DNA of 64,000 nucleotides. Source: Plasmopara viticola. Taxonomy: Eukaryota > Oomycota > Peronosporomycetes > Peronosporales > Peronosporaceae. Below, one piece after another: positions 44,229 through 56,375 of this stretch. The DNA lies in contig MBPM02000042.1 of NCBI GenBank assembly GCA_001695595.3, positions 496,001 to 560,000 on the forward strand, written 5' to 3'. The notes beneath the pieces were generated by a model, which saw only the letters and a program-made list of their open reading frames with translations, was not told where the DNA came from and made no database searches. Position numbers and translations under genes: made by a program. Each line of letters starts with the position of its first letter. The first letter of the stretch is position 1.

Positions 44229-45860
44229 ATGACGGGTCCCCAAAGGGACAAAAAATGGCGCCAGACATGGCAAAATGCTGCACCAAGAGCCGAATTTTCG
44301 CGTCCGGCTGACGCTAATTTCGAAAAGGCGGAAGCTGCTTTGTTAAATCCGGAGCGTGACTCACAAGATAAGTGTTGCGCCGCTTTAGCTGGAGTAATTT
44401 AGCAGGTCTCTCCCGAACTATGCCTTCCAATGTGGATTCCGGCTAGAAAGCTCACGTCTACTTTTTTCTGATACGGAAATATTGATCCCACTCGGTTCAA
44501 CGCCGCAGACACCGTTGTGGTCGTCTAATTTGGCCCATCTTCGTGACTTTAAGGCTATTCGTAATGCTGGAATTAGTTTTCCGTGCACCGATTGGGAGGT
44601 GTGCAGAAAATTGGGTGGTGAAACTGTGACCATTTGCGGTCGCAAATTTAACGTTCAACCTTGTTCCAAGTACAGTCACTATTATTATGTGGACCTTCAG
44701 CGCCTACCAGATGACGCATCGAACGGCCTCGTTTATGACTGGTTTGACCAAAAAGGTACACGTCCGATGTTTATTACACCGGCTCGTGTTGTTGGTGGTC
44801 TTCGTTCACGCAGCCGCCGGGTGTATTTTAACCAAAAAATGCCTCCGGTCTCAGTTATGCTGGAGAAGCGGACCCCGTTTCGACAAATCCGGTTTTCAGG
44901 TCACGGCTTTTCGGTGGTTCACCACCGTAACAGGGCCTACAATAACGTGGTTCCTTCCTTTATTAAGGAATTGAGAAAAAAGAAGCCAAAATTCGCAAAT
45001 CTGAGCCTGATGAACCAAGTCGCAATTCAGATGCTGCTGGAAGCATTCCACCAGCGGATGACAATGAGAGTGACTTAAGAAACCATTCGGCAATGAGCGA
45101 CGACTCTGGGTTGGAATGTGATCCGCATAGTGGGGATCACTCTGATTCATTGAGCCTACAATTATGGCTAGACCAAAATTAGTCTGGCCAAATGAGGGCG
45201 AGCCGAAATTCCCGGTGGGATCAATTACAGCGGCTGATGTTTCGCCTGCGCGCATTCTTCGGGCAAATCAATTGGTCTTTAGTACCGTTGCCACCCCGAC
45301 TGTGGATTTGCGGCGTTTACCTCCCTCCCAAAGGGAATATCCGCCTATTTTCTCTTTAAACTCCTACAAATGTCTTCGTGAAGGCTCGGAAGGACCCATT
45401 CCGCCGGACCAATATATCATTCAGTTGGACACAAATATGGACCCATCTCAGTCTGTCGTCTTTTGTAACGGTCTCGAGGGTGAGCGAAACAATATTGATC
45501 GGGGCGGTATACCAAGGCAATGTTGATGAATTAACCCTTTCTCAACTCTGCGCGGTGATTGAGGAATTCTTGGGGTCTTTTACCCAAATTACTGACCCGG
45601 ACATACTACTATCAACGGTCCAAGCACAACCAAGCCTTCACCGAGTTTTACTCGATTTGGAAGTGGATGCCAATTTTCACCACCTTCGGTTTAGGCTTTT
45701 GGTGACGCGGTCATCCGAGAGTTGGGCTCACGTGATTACCCTTTGTCAGCCGGTGGGTCAATATCAGGCCGCGTCTCAGCACTTTACCCAAACCAGACCG
45801 ACTTTGACTTCCAGTCACTTTTGGGTCAATTATGCCCTGAACAGACCCAATTCTGGCTAG
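44229..45860 (+). pseudogene. LINE ORF1 remnant
   Basis: It begins with ATG at 44229 (MTGPQRDKKWRQTWQNAAPR) and stops at about 44400. After a shift it continues as a 198-codon open piece (44482-45078) with LGGETVTICGRKFNVQP and ARVVGGLRSRSRRVYFN, the kind of basic RNA-binding region seen in ORF1 of oomycete LINEs. Further fragments run to 45860. The ORF1 assignment rests on position and basic composition more than on a named domain. Confidence 0.5.
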
Positions 45861-46164
45861 AGTTAAAACTGGCTGAGGGCCGATCTAGCTCTGCAAATTA
45901 TTGCACCTAGCATCTATATGGACCCACTTAAATTGAGTGCGGTTCTCGAAAAGGCAGCATCGTCACTGCCCCACTCGTTGTGGCTATTATGGTATAATTA
46001 AACTCTGTCCGCCATAATGAATTCTCCCTTGATGGAAAGAATTTTGGCTGGGCCACTTCCCTATGAATTACGCAAAACTTTTGAATATCTGCGCAAGCAG
46101 GCCACTTTAGTGGACCCCTAGGTCTCCATTTACCCCAAAAGTACAAAGGACTCTAAAGGGATAC

Positions 46165-46950
46165 CCAATTAATGCGAATGGACTAAACAATGTTTCACAA
46201 CGAACCCTAAATTACTTCTCAAACAATTTTTACATGGTGGGAATTCAAGAAACAAAATTTACGGGTAACAAGAGCTTAAAAGAGCCCAATATCACTGGAA
46301 AACAGCCTCCCGGCTCAACACCAGTTTTTGGTCTCACGATAATATGAACACTTTTACAGGTCAAGCTGGTGTTGGTTTATTATTAACACCTACTTGCCCT
46401 ATCCGCAATATTCAAGATGTTACGCGCCGGCACGTCACTTCTATGGATATCCTCTCCCGGTATTTCCTAATCCGGGGAAATATTGACTCGGCTATAACAT
46501 ACATTCACGTACTATACGCCCCAGTTCAGCCGGGACACCGCGCTGAATTTTTTGGAAATTTGCCACGTCATTATGAAGAAAACAGTCGCCATATTGTTCT
46601 GGGGGACTTTGACACCGTCATTTCCAGTCAACTAGATCAGGCACGACACGGCAATCGAGATCGTCTTCAAGGGCGCAATGAATTGCTCGACTGGATGAGT
46701 TCAATCAGTTTGGTAGACCCTTGGCAACTCCAAAACCTTCATCTCCAACAGCTTGCAAGCCCCAACTCAAGTCCAGAATTGACTATATTTCAGTCAGCTC
46801 TCAACTTTTTTACACGGATTTTCAGGATATTCACCACGATTTTAAAAACTTGGCAGGAATTGGCGACCATACTGGACTTATTTTCGACCTGAATATTCAA
46901 TCTTCAGACCGTCACAAAGGACCCCATAAAAATGCCCAGTTTGGGTAATT
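46165..46950 (+). pseudogene. LINE AP-endonuclease domain remnant
   Basis: Opens with an NGLNN...YFSNNFYMVGIQETKF block, the usual N-terminal motif of LINE endonucleases with the metal-binding glutamate. A shifted frame follows, with GVGLLLTPT, TYIHVLYAPVQPGHRAEFF, HIVLGDFDTVIS (normally GDFN) and DRLQGRNELLDWMSSISLVDPW. The terminal SRIDYISVS block is in a third frame near 46770. Confidence 0.78.
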
Positions 46951-47379
46951 CAGTTGCCTGAATCCCAACAGTAGTTGCACAAATCCTTAAATGAGTTAGC
47001 TGTCTCTTTCTGAGCTCCTTATTGGAATTCCTATAATCCGGGATTCCTTTTAGATAAACACAAACGAAACGATCCTATTTTTCTGCGTGAGCTGTTCCTG
47101 AAGAAAAAAATTAAACGCATGCGGGTGCTTGAAAATCTTCACCTTAAAGTCAACGAACTTCAGCATCTGCACGCTCAGGAACCATCTAGTGTCCATCCGG
47201 ACCATATTACTATTGCAAAAACCAGCGAAAAGAAAAAGTGAATGAACAAAATTACTATTCGGCCAAGCGGAAGTTTACATCCGACTTGGAATCCAGTGAG
47301 CGGCTGCTCTAAAAAAAATTCAGACCGCCAGCCATTCTCCACAAGACGCCCATCCCAGTCGATTCAATCGAAGACCTAG

Positions 47380-48900
47380 AGTCGACCTTTCCTCTTTTTT
47401 GTCGTACTGGTCTGGGATTTACTGTTCGCCTTCGAAGAAATTTGGCCATAGTAAACCAAAATGGGATCCTTTAAAATTGGTCCAAATTCTCCAAGACACT
47501 AAAGCGTTACTTACCTTGACGGATCAGGCTTATTTGGACAGCCCCTTCACAGCTTTTGAGTTTTATTGGGCGCTAACACACACGGCAATTGGAAAAACTT
47601 TGGGACCGGACAGCCTTCCTGTTGAATCTTATAAGACAGACCTACCCCTCTGGAGCAGAATGCTCGAAGTTATATATGCTGCTCAATTCCAAAGGGGAAA
47701 AATGACTTAATTTCAGCGAAGGGTTTAAGTCTCGCTTCTGTATAAAAAAGACGATCGGAAACTTCCCAGCAATTATCGACCACTTTCATTACTTAATATG
47801 GACGCTTAAATCGGGCCCAAAATTTTGGCCCATAGGCTCGGCTCCGTATTGGGAAAATTATTCTACCCGGACCAATTTGGATTTGTACCGGGCGGGGAGA
47901 TTCGCCACGCACATTTACGGTTTCAAGCTTTGGCCCAATTATTTGGAGGTGGCAATTCGTCGACTGGCGCCGTTCTACTAGATTTCGATAAAGTCTTTAT
48001 AGTGTCGTATGGGGCGCACTCGATATGGTTCTAATGCACCTTGGATTTGGGGACCAATTCCGCCGCTAGATACGAATCCTCTTTCCGGGTACCCTAACCA
48101 CCCTGATTCTCAATGGCCAACCACTTGACCCATTTGAGCTAGATGCGGGGGTCCGTCCAGGGGACCCATTATCGCCGGCATTATTTGTGCTCTTTATTGA
48201 GCCTTTGCTTAATTTCCCTCGCGTTCGTCTTCAAAATTATGGTCTTCAAAGTCAATCGGCCACTTACTCAATAAGTGGTACTCACTCAATTTGTGACTCC
48301 GACTCACTCAATGATTCGACCCATACAGTTATTAGCTTTGCTGATGACTGCACCGGACTCCTTAATGATTTGCGCCATACCAGTTATTTTAGAAAATTGG
48401 TAGGGAATTTTTGTTAGGCCTCGGGGACGAGTTTAAATACGGCTAAGACAGTACTCCTTCCCTCTCAACCTTGGACTGCGGAAAATGAGCCATTACGACA
48501 AAACCTTCTATCACTGGGAGTTGTTGTGGTAGACAATAATGCCTGCACCAAACTTTTGGGTATTTATTATAAACTAACTCTTTCGGACGCTGATCGACTC
48601 CAGCATCTTATCGTGGAAATGGAAAACCGGTGTTCGCTATGGTTTCACCGCGCAAGGACTTTATGGGGTCAAGTTGTTATACTTCAACAAATAATTCTAC
48701 CTGTACTATGGTACACGGCCAGTGTTTGTTATTTTTCGTCCACTGGCTTTCAAGATTAGCTTTCACGACTAATTTCACGCTTCATGTGTCGTTTCAAGTC
48801 TTTTAACGCTCTGGCCCGCGAGTTGTGGTTCCTCCCTAAAAGTCAAGGTGGACTAGGCTTAACTCTTATCTTAGATTCCATTAAACGTCTTCAACTTCAC
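47380..48900 (+). pseudogene. LINE reverse transcriptase remnant
   Basis: Recognisable blocks: ALTHTAIGKTLGPDSLPVE (47560s), YRPLSLLNMD (47780s), FGFVPGGEIRHAHL (47870s), VLLDFDKVF (47970s), LDAGVRPGDPLSPALFVLFIEPLL (48140s) and the catalytic ISFADDCTGLL (48340s), where FADD is intact. Stops and shifts lie between blocks, so no functional polymerase can be made. Confidence 0.85.
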
Positions 48901-48979
48901 ATGTTATGTAAAGAAATTTTAGCTGGCAGGAGGCCGGCTAATATACCATCTTGGGCGGACCCAATTATTCGACTTTTCG

Positions 48980-50203
48980 ATGAAGCAATTTCGCCTTGGG
49001 GACAAGACTATTAGATTCTTTACGCCCCCATTTCTATTGGCCCGGACCACGTGGTATTACACTGTTTTATCGCTGGACAAGTCTTGGGTCGTATTGGCAC
49101 TTCGTACTTTTTACATGGCATACTCAATTTCGCAAAAACTTACAAGGCTTCAGGCCAAATTTGACAGGCTAATCATGCCCAATCTAAATAATGTGGATAT
49201 TACCTACGGCAACTGTGGTAGAACTCTAGCCGGGGCTACAAGGCCACTGGGGTTAGTAAAATTACTAGTTGCCCAAGGAATTTTTAGGCCGGTGCAACTA
49301 TACAGGGCTTGCCCAATCCTATTACGGCTACAAACCTTTCCCGTTTCTGAGCCAATTTGGCTCGGGGAGTATTGTCAGCGCGATTTCATGCAACAATTTC
49401 TTGGACAAAGCCGGCTCTCTGCTGCGTTCACTAGACCCTATTCAATAGGACCTAGTCAAGTGCCAAAATTTTACGCCGCACATCACACCTGGACTTTTGA
49501 TACTTATGAAATATCCGAGCTAAGTGTGACAAGTTCGAAAATTTCTAATGAAATTTAATTCACCAGCATTGCCCCTTCTCGACTCGGCGTCTCAGGTAGA
49601 CCTGATACGACTATGTGGGCCCGTGACTACAAACTGGGTCGACATGTCTTGCCAGTCTACTCCGACCTTCTTTAACGGCTCCAGCACAACGCTTTAATTC
49701 TCAATTCTCGTCTTCAGCATCTCACTGCTGCAGTTTCTACCTGCCATCATGGCTGTGGAATTTTGGACACTGCCCCACACTTGTTTTGGTATTGCGATTT
49801 TGCGACTCAAGTTTGGTCAAAATGGCTCTTTGCTTTTCGAGGCTTTTTTCGGGCCCCACTGGAATGGGAGTCAATTCTGTTTTTTAAACTCGAACCAACC
49901 GACCATGCCAAGTCACGTTACGGTTATACTTTATTTGTGATTTTCCACATTGTTCGAGTAGTGGTTCTACATTGCTTGTGGATGCACAGGAACAATATTC
50001 GCTTTCATGAGATTCTAGCCAACAACATCGAAGTTATCGCTCAAGTCGAGGCTATTATAGTGCTTCACATACAACACTTCTATCGAGACTTATGCTCCAA
50101 AAGTCTAGGCCATTCCAGTGCCAAATTGCGGCAATTACTTGAGTTGCTAGCCAGACTGAAATCCACCAGCAATTTACAGCTAAATTCCACAATAAAGACT
50201 TAG
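48980..50203 (+). pseudogene. LINE C-terminal region with zinc-binding domain remnant
   Basis: Two open pieces remain, 48980-49558 and 49763-50203. The second carries the RT-associated zinc-binding signature: CHHGCG just upstream of ILDTAPHLFWYCDFATQVWSKW (C-x3-C ... H-x-x-x-x-C). It closes the element. Confidence 0.7.
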
Positions 50204-50205
50204 TG

Positions 50206-50822
50206 CAGCTAAATAACGCTTTGGCACGTTCTCTTTACGATGGAAATTAACTCGGAGCAGTATTGCTAATTGTGCCCTCAACGTTATCCTGGACCCATTT
50301 TAGCAGCCGCCACTTTGGGTCGTATTCTAGCTAAAAGGATGACCCTCTTAGCTCCTTTGCAAAAAAAAAGTGTGGCTTAACACAAAAATGCCGTTTTTAA
50401 GCTTGCTTTCGGCCTTTCGTTATTCCGGCCTTAGTACCTTTTGAACAATTTGCCTTTCATCTTCTAAGGGTTTTTTACTCCTGGAATTAGTCGTGGCCGA
50501 TATGCTAATTGCGCCTGTTTGAGGTCACGGGCTAACCCGATCTACGTCACATCTTACATACCGATTCGGTGGGACTACTGTCAAGTTTGCAATCCTTGCA
50601 GCTTTCCGCCACCCAGTTTTACCGTCTCTCCCATTTTGCATTGGGCTTCGCCAAGGTGTTGTCTACCCCTAATTAGGGGCTTCGCATACCGACGTCTTAC
50701 GGCTAGGTGTTGTAACGACTCCCTAACGACAGTGCTTTAGGCATTTATCGCAAGCTATCAACTTTTCGACTCCCGGATTGTAACCCCCCAAATAGCATCA
50801 CCTGTCAGTTTCCGTCCACGGT
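50206..50822. other. Spacer after the LINE
   Basis: No supported gene. It may contain the LINE 3' UTR. Confidence 0.3.
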
Positions 50823-50869
50823 GGGATTCGATACCAACTTGGAGCTGAGGTAGTTAAACCACTGCACCA
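50823..50869 (-). repeat. tRNA-like pol III box pair, possible SINE remnant
   Basis: On the minus strand an A-box-like TGGTGCAGTGGTT (50869-50857) is followed, 34 bases start to start, by a B-box-like GGTATCGAATCCC (50835-50823), which has one extra base relative to GGTTCGAATCC. The surrounding bases do not fold into a full cloverleaf with acceptor pairing, so it is not a functional tRNA gene. tRNA-derived SINEs are known in Phytophthora. Which family this belongs to cannot be told here. Confidence 0.4.
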
Positions 50870-51615
50870 AAAAACCCGTTATGAAAACAACGGATTTTCA
50901 GTGCTTACTCTGGATAAATCTTCGGCTCCCTTTGTGACTGAAAGTTTGTATGCCTGCCGTCCTCGATTTACAGTTTTAACCTACTTTGGTATACTTCTAG
51001 ATACTTCAACAGTAGCTAGGCAATTTGCTGGACAAAAGTGTAATGAAGTTTGTTCAATCTATTAACCAGACTTTGCTGGCAGAAAATGAGCTGCAGAGCT
51101 TCTTCGCCAAGAGAGGGACGATCAAGAGATTGGTACGCCGCCGTCGTTCGTTGTATGTGAAGAAGTACGGTGCATGAACGGAAGCAAAATTTCAAGGTTG
51201 TTGAGCAATACAGCAAGGGGTGAGCAACCTGCCACAGTATGTTTGCGCTCAACGCCTTGTATATTGCAGCTATCGCGAGGAGCTACCGTGATGTCGTGGT
51301 CGTTAGCTACAATGATACACGTCGGTGCCGGACAAGCGCAACACAAGCTCAATAACTGCTAGTGCTGAGCAGCTGTGACGGTCTGGCACTTGAGATGCAC
51401 CAAACAGTCAGCAAAAGGTTCATAATTGTGTTGATTGTCAATCTTTATCACCCAAGTGTACATGGTGTCCTTTTTTTCTATATCTGCAATCGGTAAATCT
51501 TTAAAGTAGCTTGGCAACCGGTGAGCCGGCTCCCGCAAATGCGTATTCGTTGGTAGTGAACGGCTGGATGTCTGTTTTACCGTAACAAGAGCAAAATTAG
51601 CTACTTTAGGTTAAT
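50870..51615. other. Repeat-like spacer
   Basis: No supported gene. It ends at the sharp change to very AT-rich mitochondrial-like sequence. Confidence 0.3.
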
Positions 51616-51880
51616 TGGTGTGGTATTGGTATTGGTAACTCTTCGCTTTCAATTATAGGTATTTTTAGAAATCTCTCTTTACAACAAGAATTAATGAGAT
51701 CCGCTATTTTAGGTTTCGCATTAATCGAAGCGATTGGATCATTTTGTTTGATGATGGCCTTTTTAAATTTTATTTGCTTTATAAGTAACTTATTTAAAAT
51801 AACTATAATTTTTTTATGCACAAACACAAAATATAATAAAATATTCTATTATACTTATGTAATAGGTACTTATTGTATAC
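51616..51880 (+). pseudogene. atp9: Nuclear insertion of mitochondrial DNA: atp9 fragment
   Basis: The frame from 51622 encodes GIGIGNSS, then [19 protein letters not shown] and [14 protein letters not shown]. These are the C-terminal two thirds of ATP synthase subunit c (atp9): the glycine-rich end of helix 1, the polar loop (R-N-x-S-L-x-Q-E-L) and helix 2 with the proton-carrying glutamate in FALIEAIG. Base composition becomes strongly AT-rich with TTA and ATT codons, unlike the neighbouring nuclear genes. The first third and the normal stop are missing, and the frame runs on to 52011 through unrelated sequence. It is therefore a non-functional NUMT. A bacterial atpE origin is possible but less likely. 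Confidence 0.8.
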
Positions 51881-52749
51881 AGACAGCCTTAATAGCGCCA
51901 TCAGGACAATTTCCAGCTTTTTGCGTAACCAAAGCCCTCTTGATGCTTTGCGCAACTCACCGCCATGCGAAGAGCATCGAATGTTCCCCAGGTACGCTCT
52001 GCAAGGTCTAAAAAAAGAAGGGTGCGGGGGACTAACGCAAACTGTGGGGGGTCAACGGCTCCTTTATTTAAATGAACAGACAAATAAATTCTATTATAAT
52101 ACATCGACTGTCTCAATCCCGATATTGTTTCTCCAGAACGTTTCATTTGTATGATTGTTGAGAGGCAAATTTGTACTCTTCGATGTTCAGCCCCTCTATT
52201 TTGGCCGCCACGGACATTTCACTGGTCCAGCAGACGTCAAGCGTCCGATTACGTCGTCACCTTCACGTATCCAATGTAGTGTTGTTCATAAAGCGTCGCA
52301 AAGCGTCAGCCGACTCGGAAGCGGCGCTAGCCGTGCAACTTTTAGACTACATGAAGCTCGCTGATGACACAAAGGTGTCTTCGTGCTTTAATTACTCAAT
52401 TGTGGCCAACATTTCAATCGACGGTACTGTTATAAGCATCTAGAATGTTCTTGCGTTCGTCTCAGGAATGCATCCCGCTGCGATTTGTAGCCATGTCGAT
52501 GTCTTGGATGTTTGTTGCTACGTCGTTTGCCAATTGTTTTTGCTTTTTAGTAATATAAAGCTAAATACTTGGCACTATTGGATGTTAGTCGCACACCAGA
52601 GTCTAAGGTATGGACGCGACTCTACAGCGTTTAAATTCAAGATTTACGATAGTTTTGCGGCGTTTGATGGTGCTGTCCTCAATCCTGTGAGTCAGACATA
52701 TAGTCAATTGTAATGGTTAAATTACAGAGTCCATTATATATAATGATTC
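51881..52749. other. Spacer without a supported gene
   Basis: An 87-codon frame from ATG 52183 to 52443 (+) has even composition (SADSEAALAVQLLDYMKLAD) and may be an exon relic of a nuclear gene, but I do not recognise it. Confidence 0.3.
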
Positions 52750-55400
52750 CCATCTAGCCATTTGAAGCGCGCGAATTGTGCACAAAGTAGGTCCGCCGGC
52801 AGTCATATTAACCAAAATAAAAAAATAATGAATCAAAATTTCATTGAAAAGCATACATTTGGATTTTGCAATATTTTTCATTCTACCATAAGCAACATTT
52901 CGACGCTCAACAAATTTTCGGGTAGAATGCGGCTTTCTCGTGATAATTTAGTTTATTCTTAGGTAAAGTCGCTTGGGTTTTAAGGCGCTGCAAACCATAA
53001 ATTCTTAAAACAAAGTATCGGTGATGAAAAAAGTGCTGCATAGGCTTTGGCTTGATGGTGTCGAAATAGTAACATTTTTCTTGCATTATACAAAATCTTT
53101 TGTGATTGCTGCAAGGCATGGCTTGCTCTTTACAAGAAAACTGAAGTTACATTGGTGACTAATCACTTTACCCACATTTTTGCTTGTACAATACATATTG
53201 CTTCAGAGCCGATATTGTTCAATGCACAGTCGATGTAACTGCCGCGCTTTGAGCGCGAGGCCGCCGAGCTTCGGCGAAAAGTCGCTTTTCTTCACGATGA
53301 CTTCTAGCCTTGGCCGCCATTTCAAAGCGCATAATTTTATGGGTACGCGGTCCCTTAGGCTTATGACCATTACGACGAAAGTATGGGCACCAAAAATCGC
53401 CGAATGGCTATCCAGACTCGCTTAAAAGCTTGGAGCACAACGCTTCAAAGATATGCTGAAGACACCTTTGGGCTCATATGGAACTTGGAGTCGTAGAGAT
53501 CAAATTAATTCCAAAGATGCCCCGCATTAAATCCTGACATTGTTTTGGAAAAGGCGATAATGTACGTGAATCATGTCTTTTCAAAATACATACGGATTTT
53601 GTGAAACAATGCTTCACTTTATCCAAAAACACTAGGCTTAGCTTTACTAGCGTTAGTCAGCTAGTTTTAGCAATACTCTTAAAACCCTTTGATAATGTAT
53701 TTTTCTGAATTTTTGACCAATGTTATCACATTTCGTTGCCTGTTGATTATCTTCTTCTATTTTTGCAAAGTCAGAAAAGTTTTTTTGTAGAGACTAGATA
53801 GATAACAATTTTTTCGCTTTTTCCCCTCACTTATTCCAGAAGCTACCGTGCTTCGAAGGTAAGCAGAATTCTTGGATGCATCAGCTTGGGTATAGTGTGG
53901 AGTTTTTCAGATGTGTGACCCCCTTGTTGAGGGCAAAAGAAATTAGCTTTCACGTATAACGAAGTCTGTTTCCTCCTAGTAGTCCGGAGTTGCACCAAAT
54001 GTGCCATGACTTGATGACATCTAGGGTAATCTCGAGCGCGTACACAAAGTCGTTGCTCCAAAAATAAAAAGACTGAGGTCGGAGTGGTCTCTTTTGGGCT
54101 GTTGCAATCTGAAACAAGTGCGATGTATGAAAGCTGCGGGTTATCCGCCGCGAGCTTGGCTATGGCAAATTTTACGCCCGCGCTTATACCTTAATTTCCG
54201 GCGCATTGTGCGGAAGCCGGGACAATCCGGAGTTGAACTGTATTCGACCGACCGGATTATTTTGAGAGCTCACAAATGCAACGTACTTTGTTCAAGACTT
54301 TCGTTTGCAGCTCCTTGAAGGTTAATCCACTTCAAAATAAGCTTGGTAATGGAGCTGAGGATAGGACAGCACTTCAGCACGGAAAGCATAGTTTTTTTTA
54401 GGACGCCGCGTTAAGTTGATAAGTAAGACTTGATTCAGTGTCAAAGCACGCCCATCGCAACCGTAATACTGTGCTAAAAAGCTACTTTTCACGATCAAAT
54501 CTAGCCCCAGACGCCACGCGAGAGTTATTCTTAGAAATCTCTTGGGGTGTACGAAGTGGATGCTCTGTACTGTGGCCTACACAATCCGAAGAGGACAGTT
54601 TTAAGGACATTTCTATTTTTCACCGTGTTCAGGGAAAGAGCATTACTTTCACAGGAGAGCGACTAGCGTCGGTATAAAAATTATAAAGATGCCACATAGT
54701 TCCTCTTTCAATGCGTTATTGGGATCAGTTACTCAATGCACCCGAAAAAATGTACGGAGGTTTGTTGTAACCAGCCTTTTTTGGCGCCCTTACTAACAAG
54801 GGCATCTTAAGACACCATTTCTCCTAAACTTCCTTGTCCTTCCATGGGATGGCATTATCATGACAAGTGAGAATCGAGTGCGGGCCTTCGGTCGATAAGG
54901 TATCTCATTATTGACTTGAGGCTTCCTCAGCCTTCTTGTAGACAAAGTAACAAGCATTCTTTTCTGAGTGCACGTGGCGATTTCTGTATATCACCGGGCA
55001 AGGAGGAACAGTGTGCGTTTCCCACTGCACTGAGGTGCAAGGCTCTAACAGATCCACCTTTCTCTTGACGGCTAAGCTTACTTAGGCTCTCCGCCACCAA
55101 TGCTACAGACACAGCCTTTTTAGCTGCCCTTAATGCAGATGTAGCCTTGATTGTTGACCAGCTATTGTGACAAATGCGGTCTCTTTTAAATGCACATCCT
55201 GCAGGCACAACCTTTGCGTCTGGTGCAGTCTTGCGATTTTTAGGTGCAGAGGCCGACTTTGGTACTGTGGAACCTGTGGAAGCCAAAGTAGCCAAATTCT
55301 TTTTTTAATTGGTCATCAAAAGATGACCCAATTAACCGAGATTGGCTTTAACTCGACCTTTCGTCTCAACTTAATATTGGAGCAATTTCCACTCTGCTGA
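52750..55400 (+). repeat. Left arm of a 2.65-kb diverged inverted repeat
   Basis: This segment matches the reverse complement of 59990-62600 along its whole length, in collinear order. Anchors: 52870-52985 with 62510-62390, 53270-53400 with 62165-62045, 53440-53650 with 62005-61790, 53985-54065 with 61485-61395, 54240-54300 with 61190-61130, 54780-55000 with 60640-60420, 55198-55235 with 60183-60148, and 55345-55375 with 60050-60020. By eye identity is about 65-80 per cent with small gaps. Traces of basic reading frames exist on the minus strand here (for example ALRAAKKAVSVALVAESLSK at about 55125-55070), but none is intact. It is most simply a copy of an unidentified transposon. Confidence 0.85.
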
Positions 55401-56375
55401 AGCCCCCTTAATTTTCTACAGCGACGTGAACTCTATTAATGTACCCCGAATACCCTAGGATTTCTTCGATGCCTAGCATTTGGTCTGGCCTTCCAGACAC
55501 GAGAGCGCAAACGCCGCGTGCACTTGATCCTCCGTGCAAGTGGTCATCTCGACACCTCTAGTCAAAAGAAGAATTTTTGGCACTTCTTCTCTCCAAGCAA
55601 AAATCTTTTATTTCTTTTATCGTAGGCGAAAAAACAACCACAGGAAGATCATCGTGTTCTCTGGTAAATTTAAGCTCCGTCAGTGCTCATGCTTTCTTTT
55701 CTGCAAGCAAGACGTAATAAATATATTCTTGAGTTGAAGAGCTGACGGTGGGGCGCCACTCTCCGAACAAATCAACGTGACTATAATTTAGAAGAGCTGA
55801 GGCTCGGCAACAACTATTTAGAGTGCAGGCAGCAATGCTGAAATGGGCGAGCAGCCAAAAACACGTTTTATATAAGGCCGAAATTTCACGTTATAATTCG
55901 CGTGATGCAGAAACAGTATTGCTCAATATGCGCGTGAAACAAGGTCCCTCACATTCACAAGTCAAGTGCCGTGTTTCAAAAGTCTCTAACACATGTACTT
56001 TATTTCTTCCAACCCTGGCTGTCCGTAGCGCACTCACCGAGAGAGCCGTACAGGGTACTTAAAGCAGGGAAAAGTTAGAATGATTTCGGATAGCTATTAG
56101 CATCTCGCGCTAGAGGCAGCTGAGGTCTAGCATCGGACTTCCGGTAGCTTTAATTGTTACGGTCTTCACTAGCCCTGTTAAGTGAGCAAAATTGAACCTT
56201 CAAACTTCCTGACTTTTCAAAACGACGAAAATAACAGCAATTCAAAGCCTCAAAGAGCCTTATTGGTAAAAACACGTGCCATTTGTCTTCGGATTGGCTG
56301 AGCTTAGAAGCCAGAAGAGGGGGGAAGCTATCGTCCCCTGTGTTCCTCACCAAGCACAAGAAACCGTACTCGACT
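55401..56375. other. Upstream region of the PP2A gene
   Basis: No gene of its own. The last 150 bases before 56376 hold the promoter and 5' UTR. An initiator-like CCATTTGTCTTCGG lies at about 56279-56292. Confidence 0.35.

Larger units (their letters stand above)
44229..50205 (+). mobile_element. Degenerate non-LTR retrotransposon (LINE), nearly full length
   Basis: About 6 kb on the plus strand with a nucleocapsid-like ORF1, an AP-type endonuclease, a reverse transcriptase and a C-terminal zinc-binding region, in the L1/Tx1-like order. Each part is recognisable, but the frame changes often and many stops interrupt it. I saw no clear poly-A tail or target-site duplication. Confidence 0.85.
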
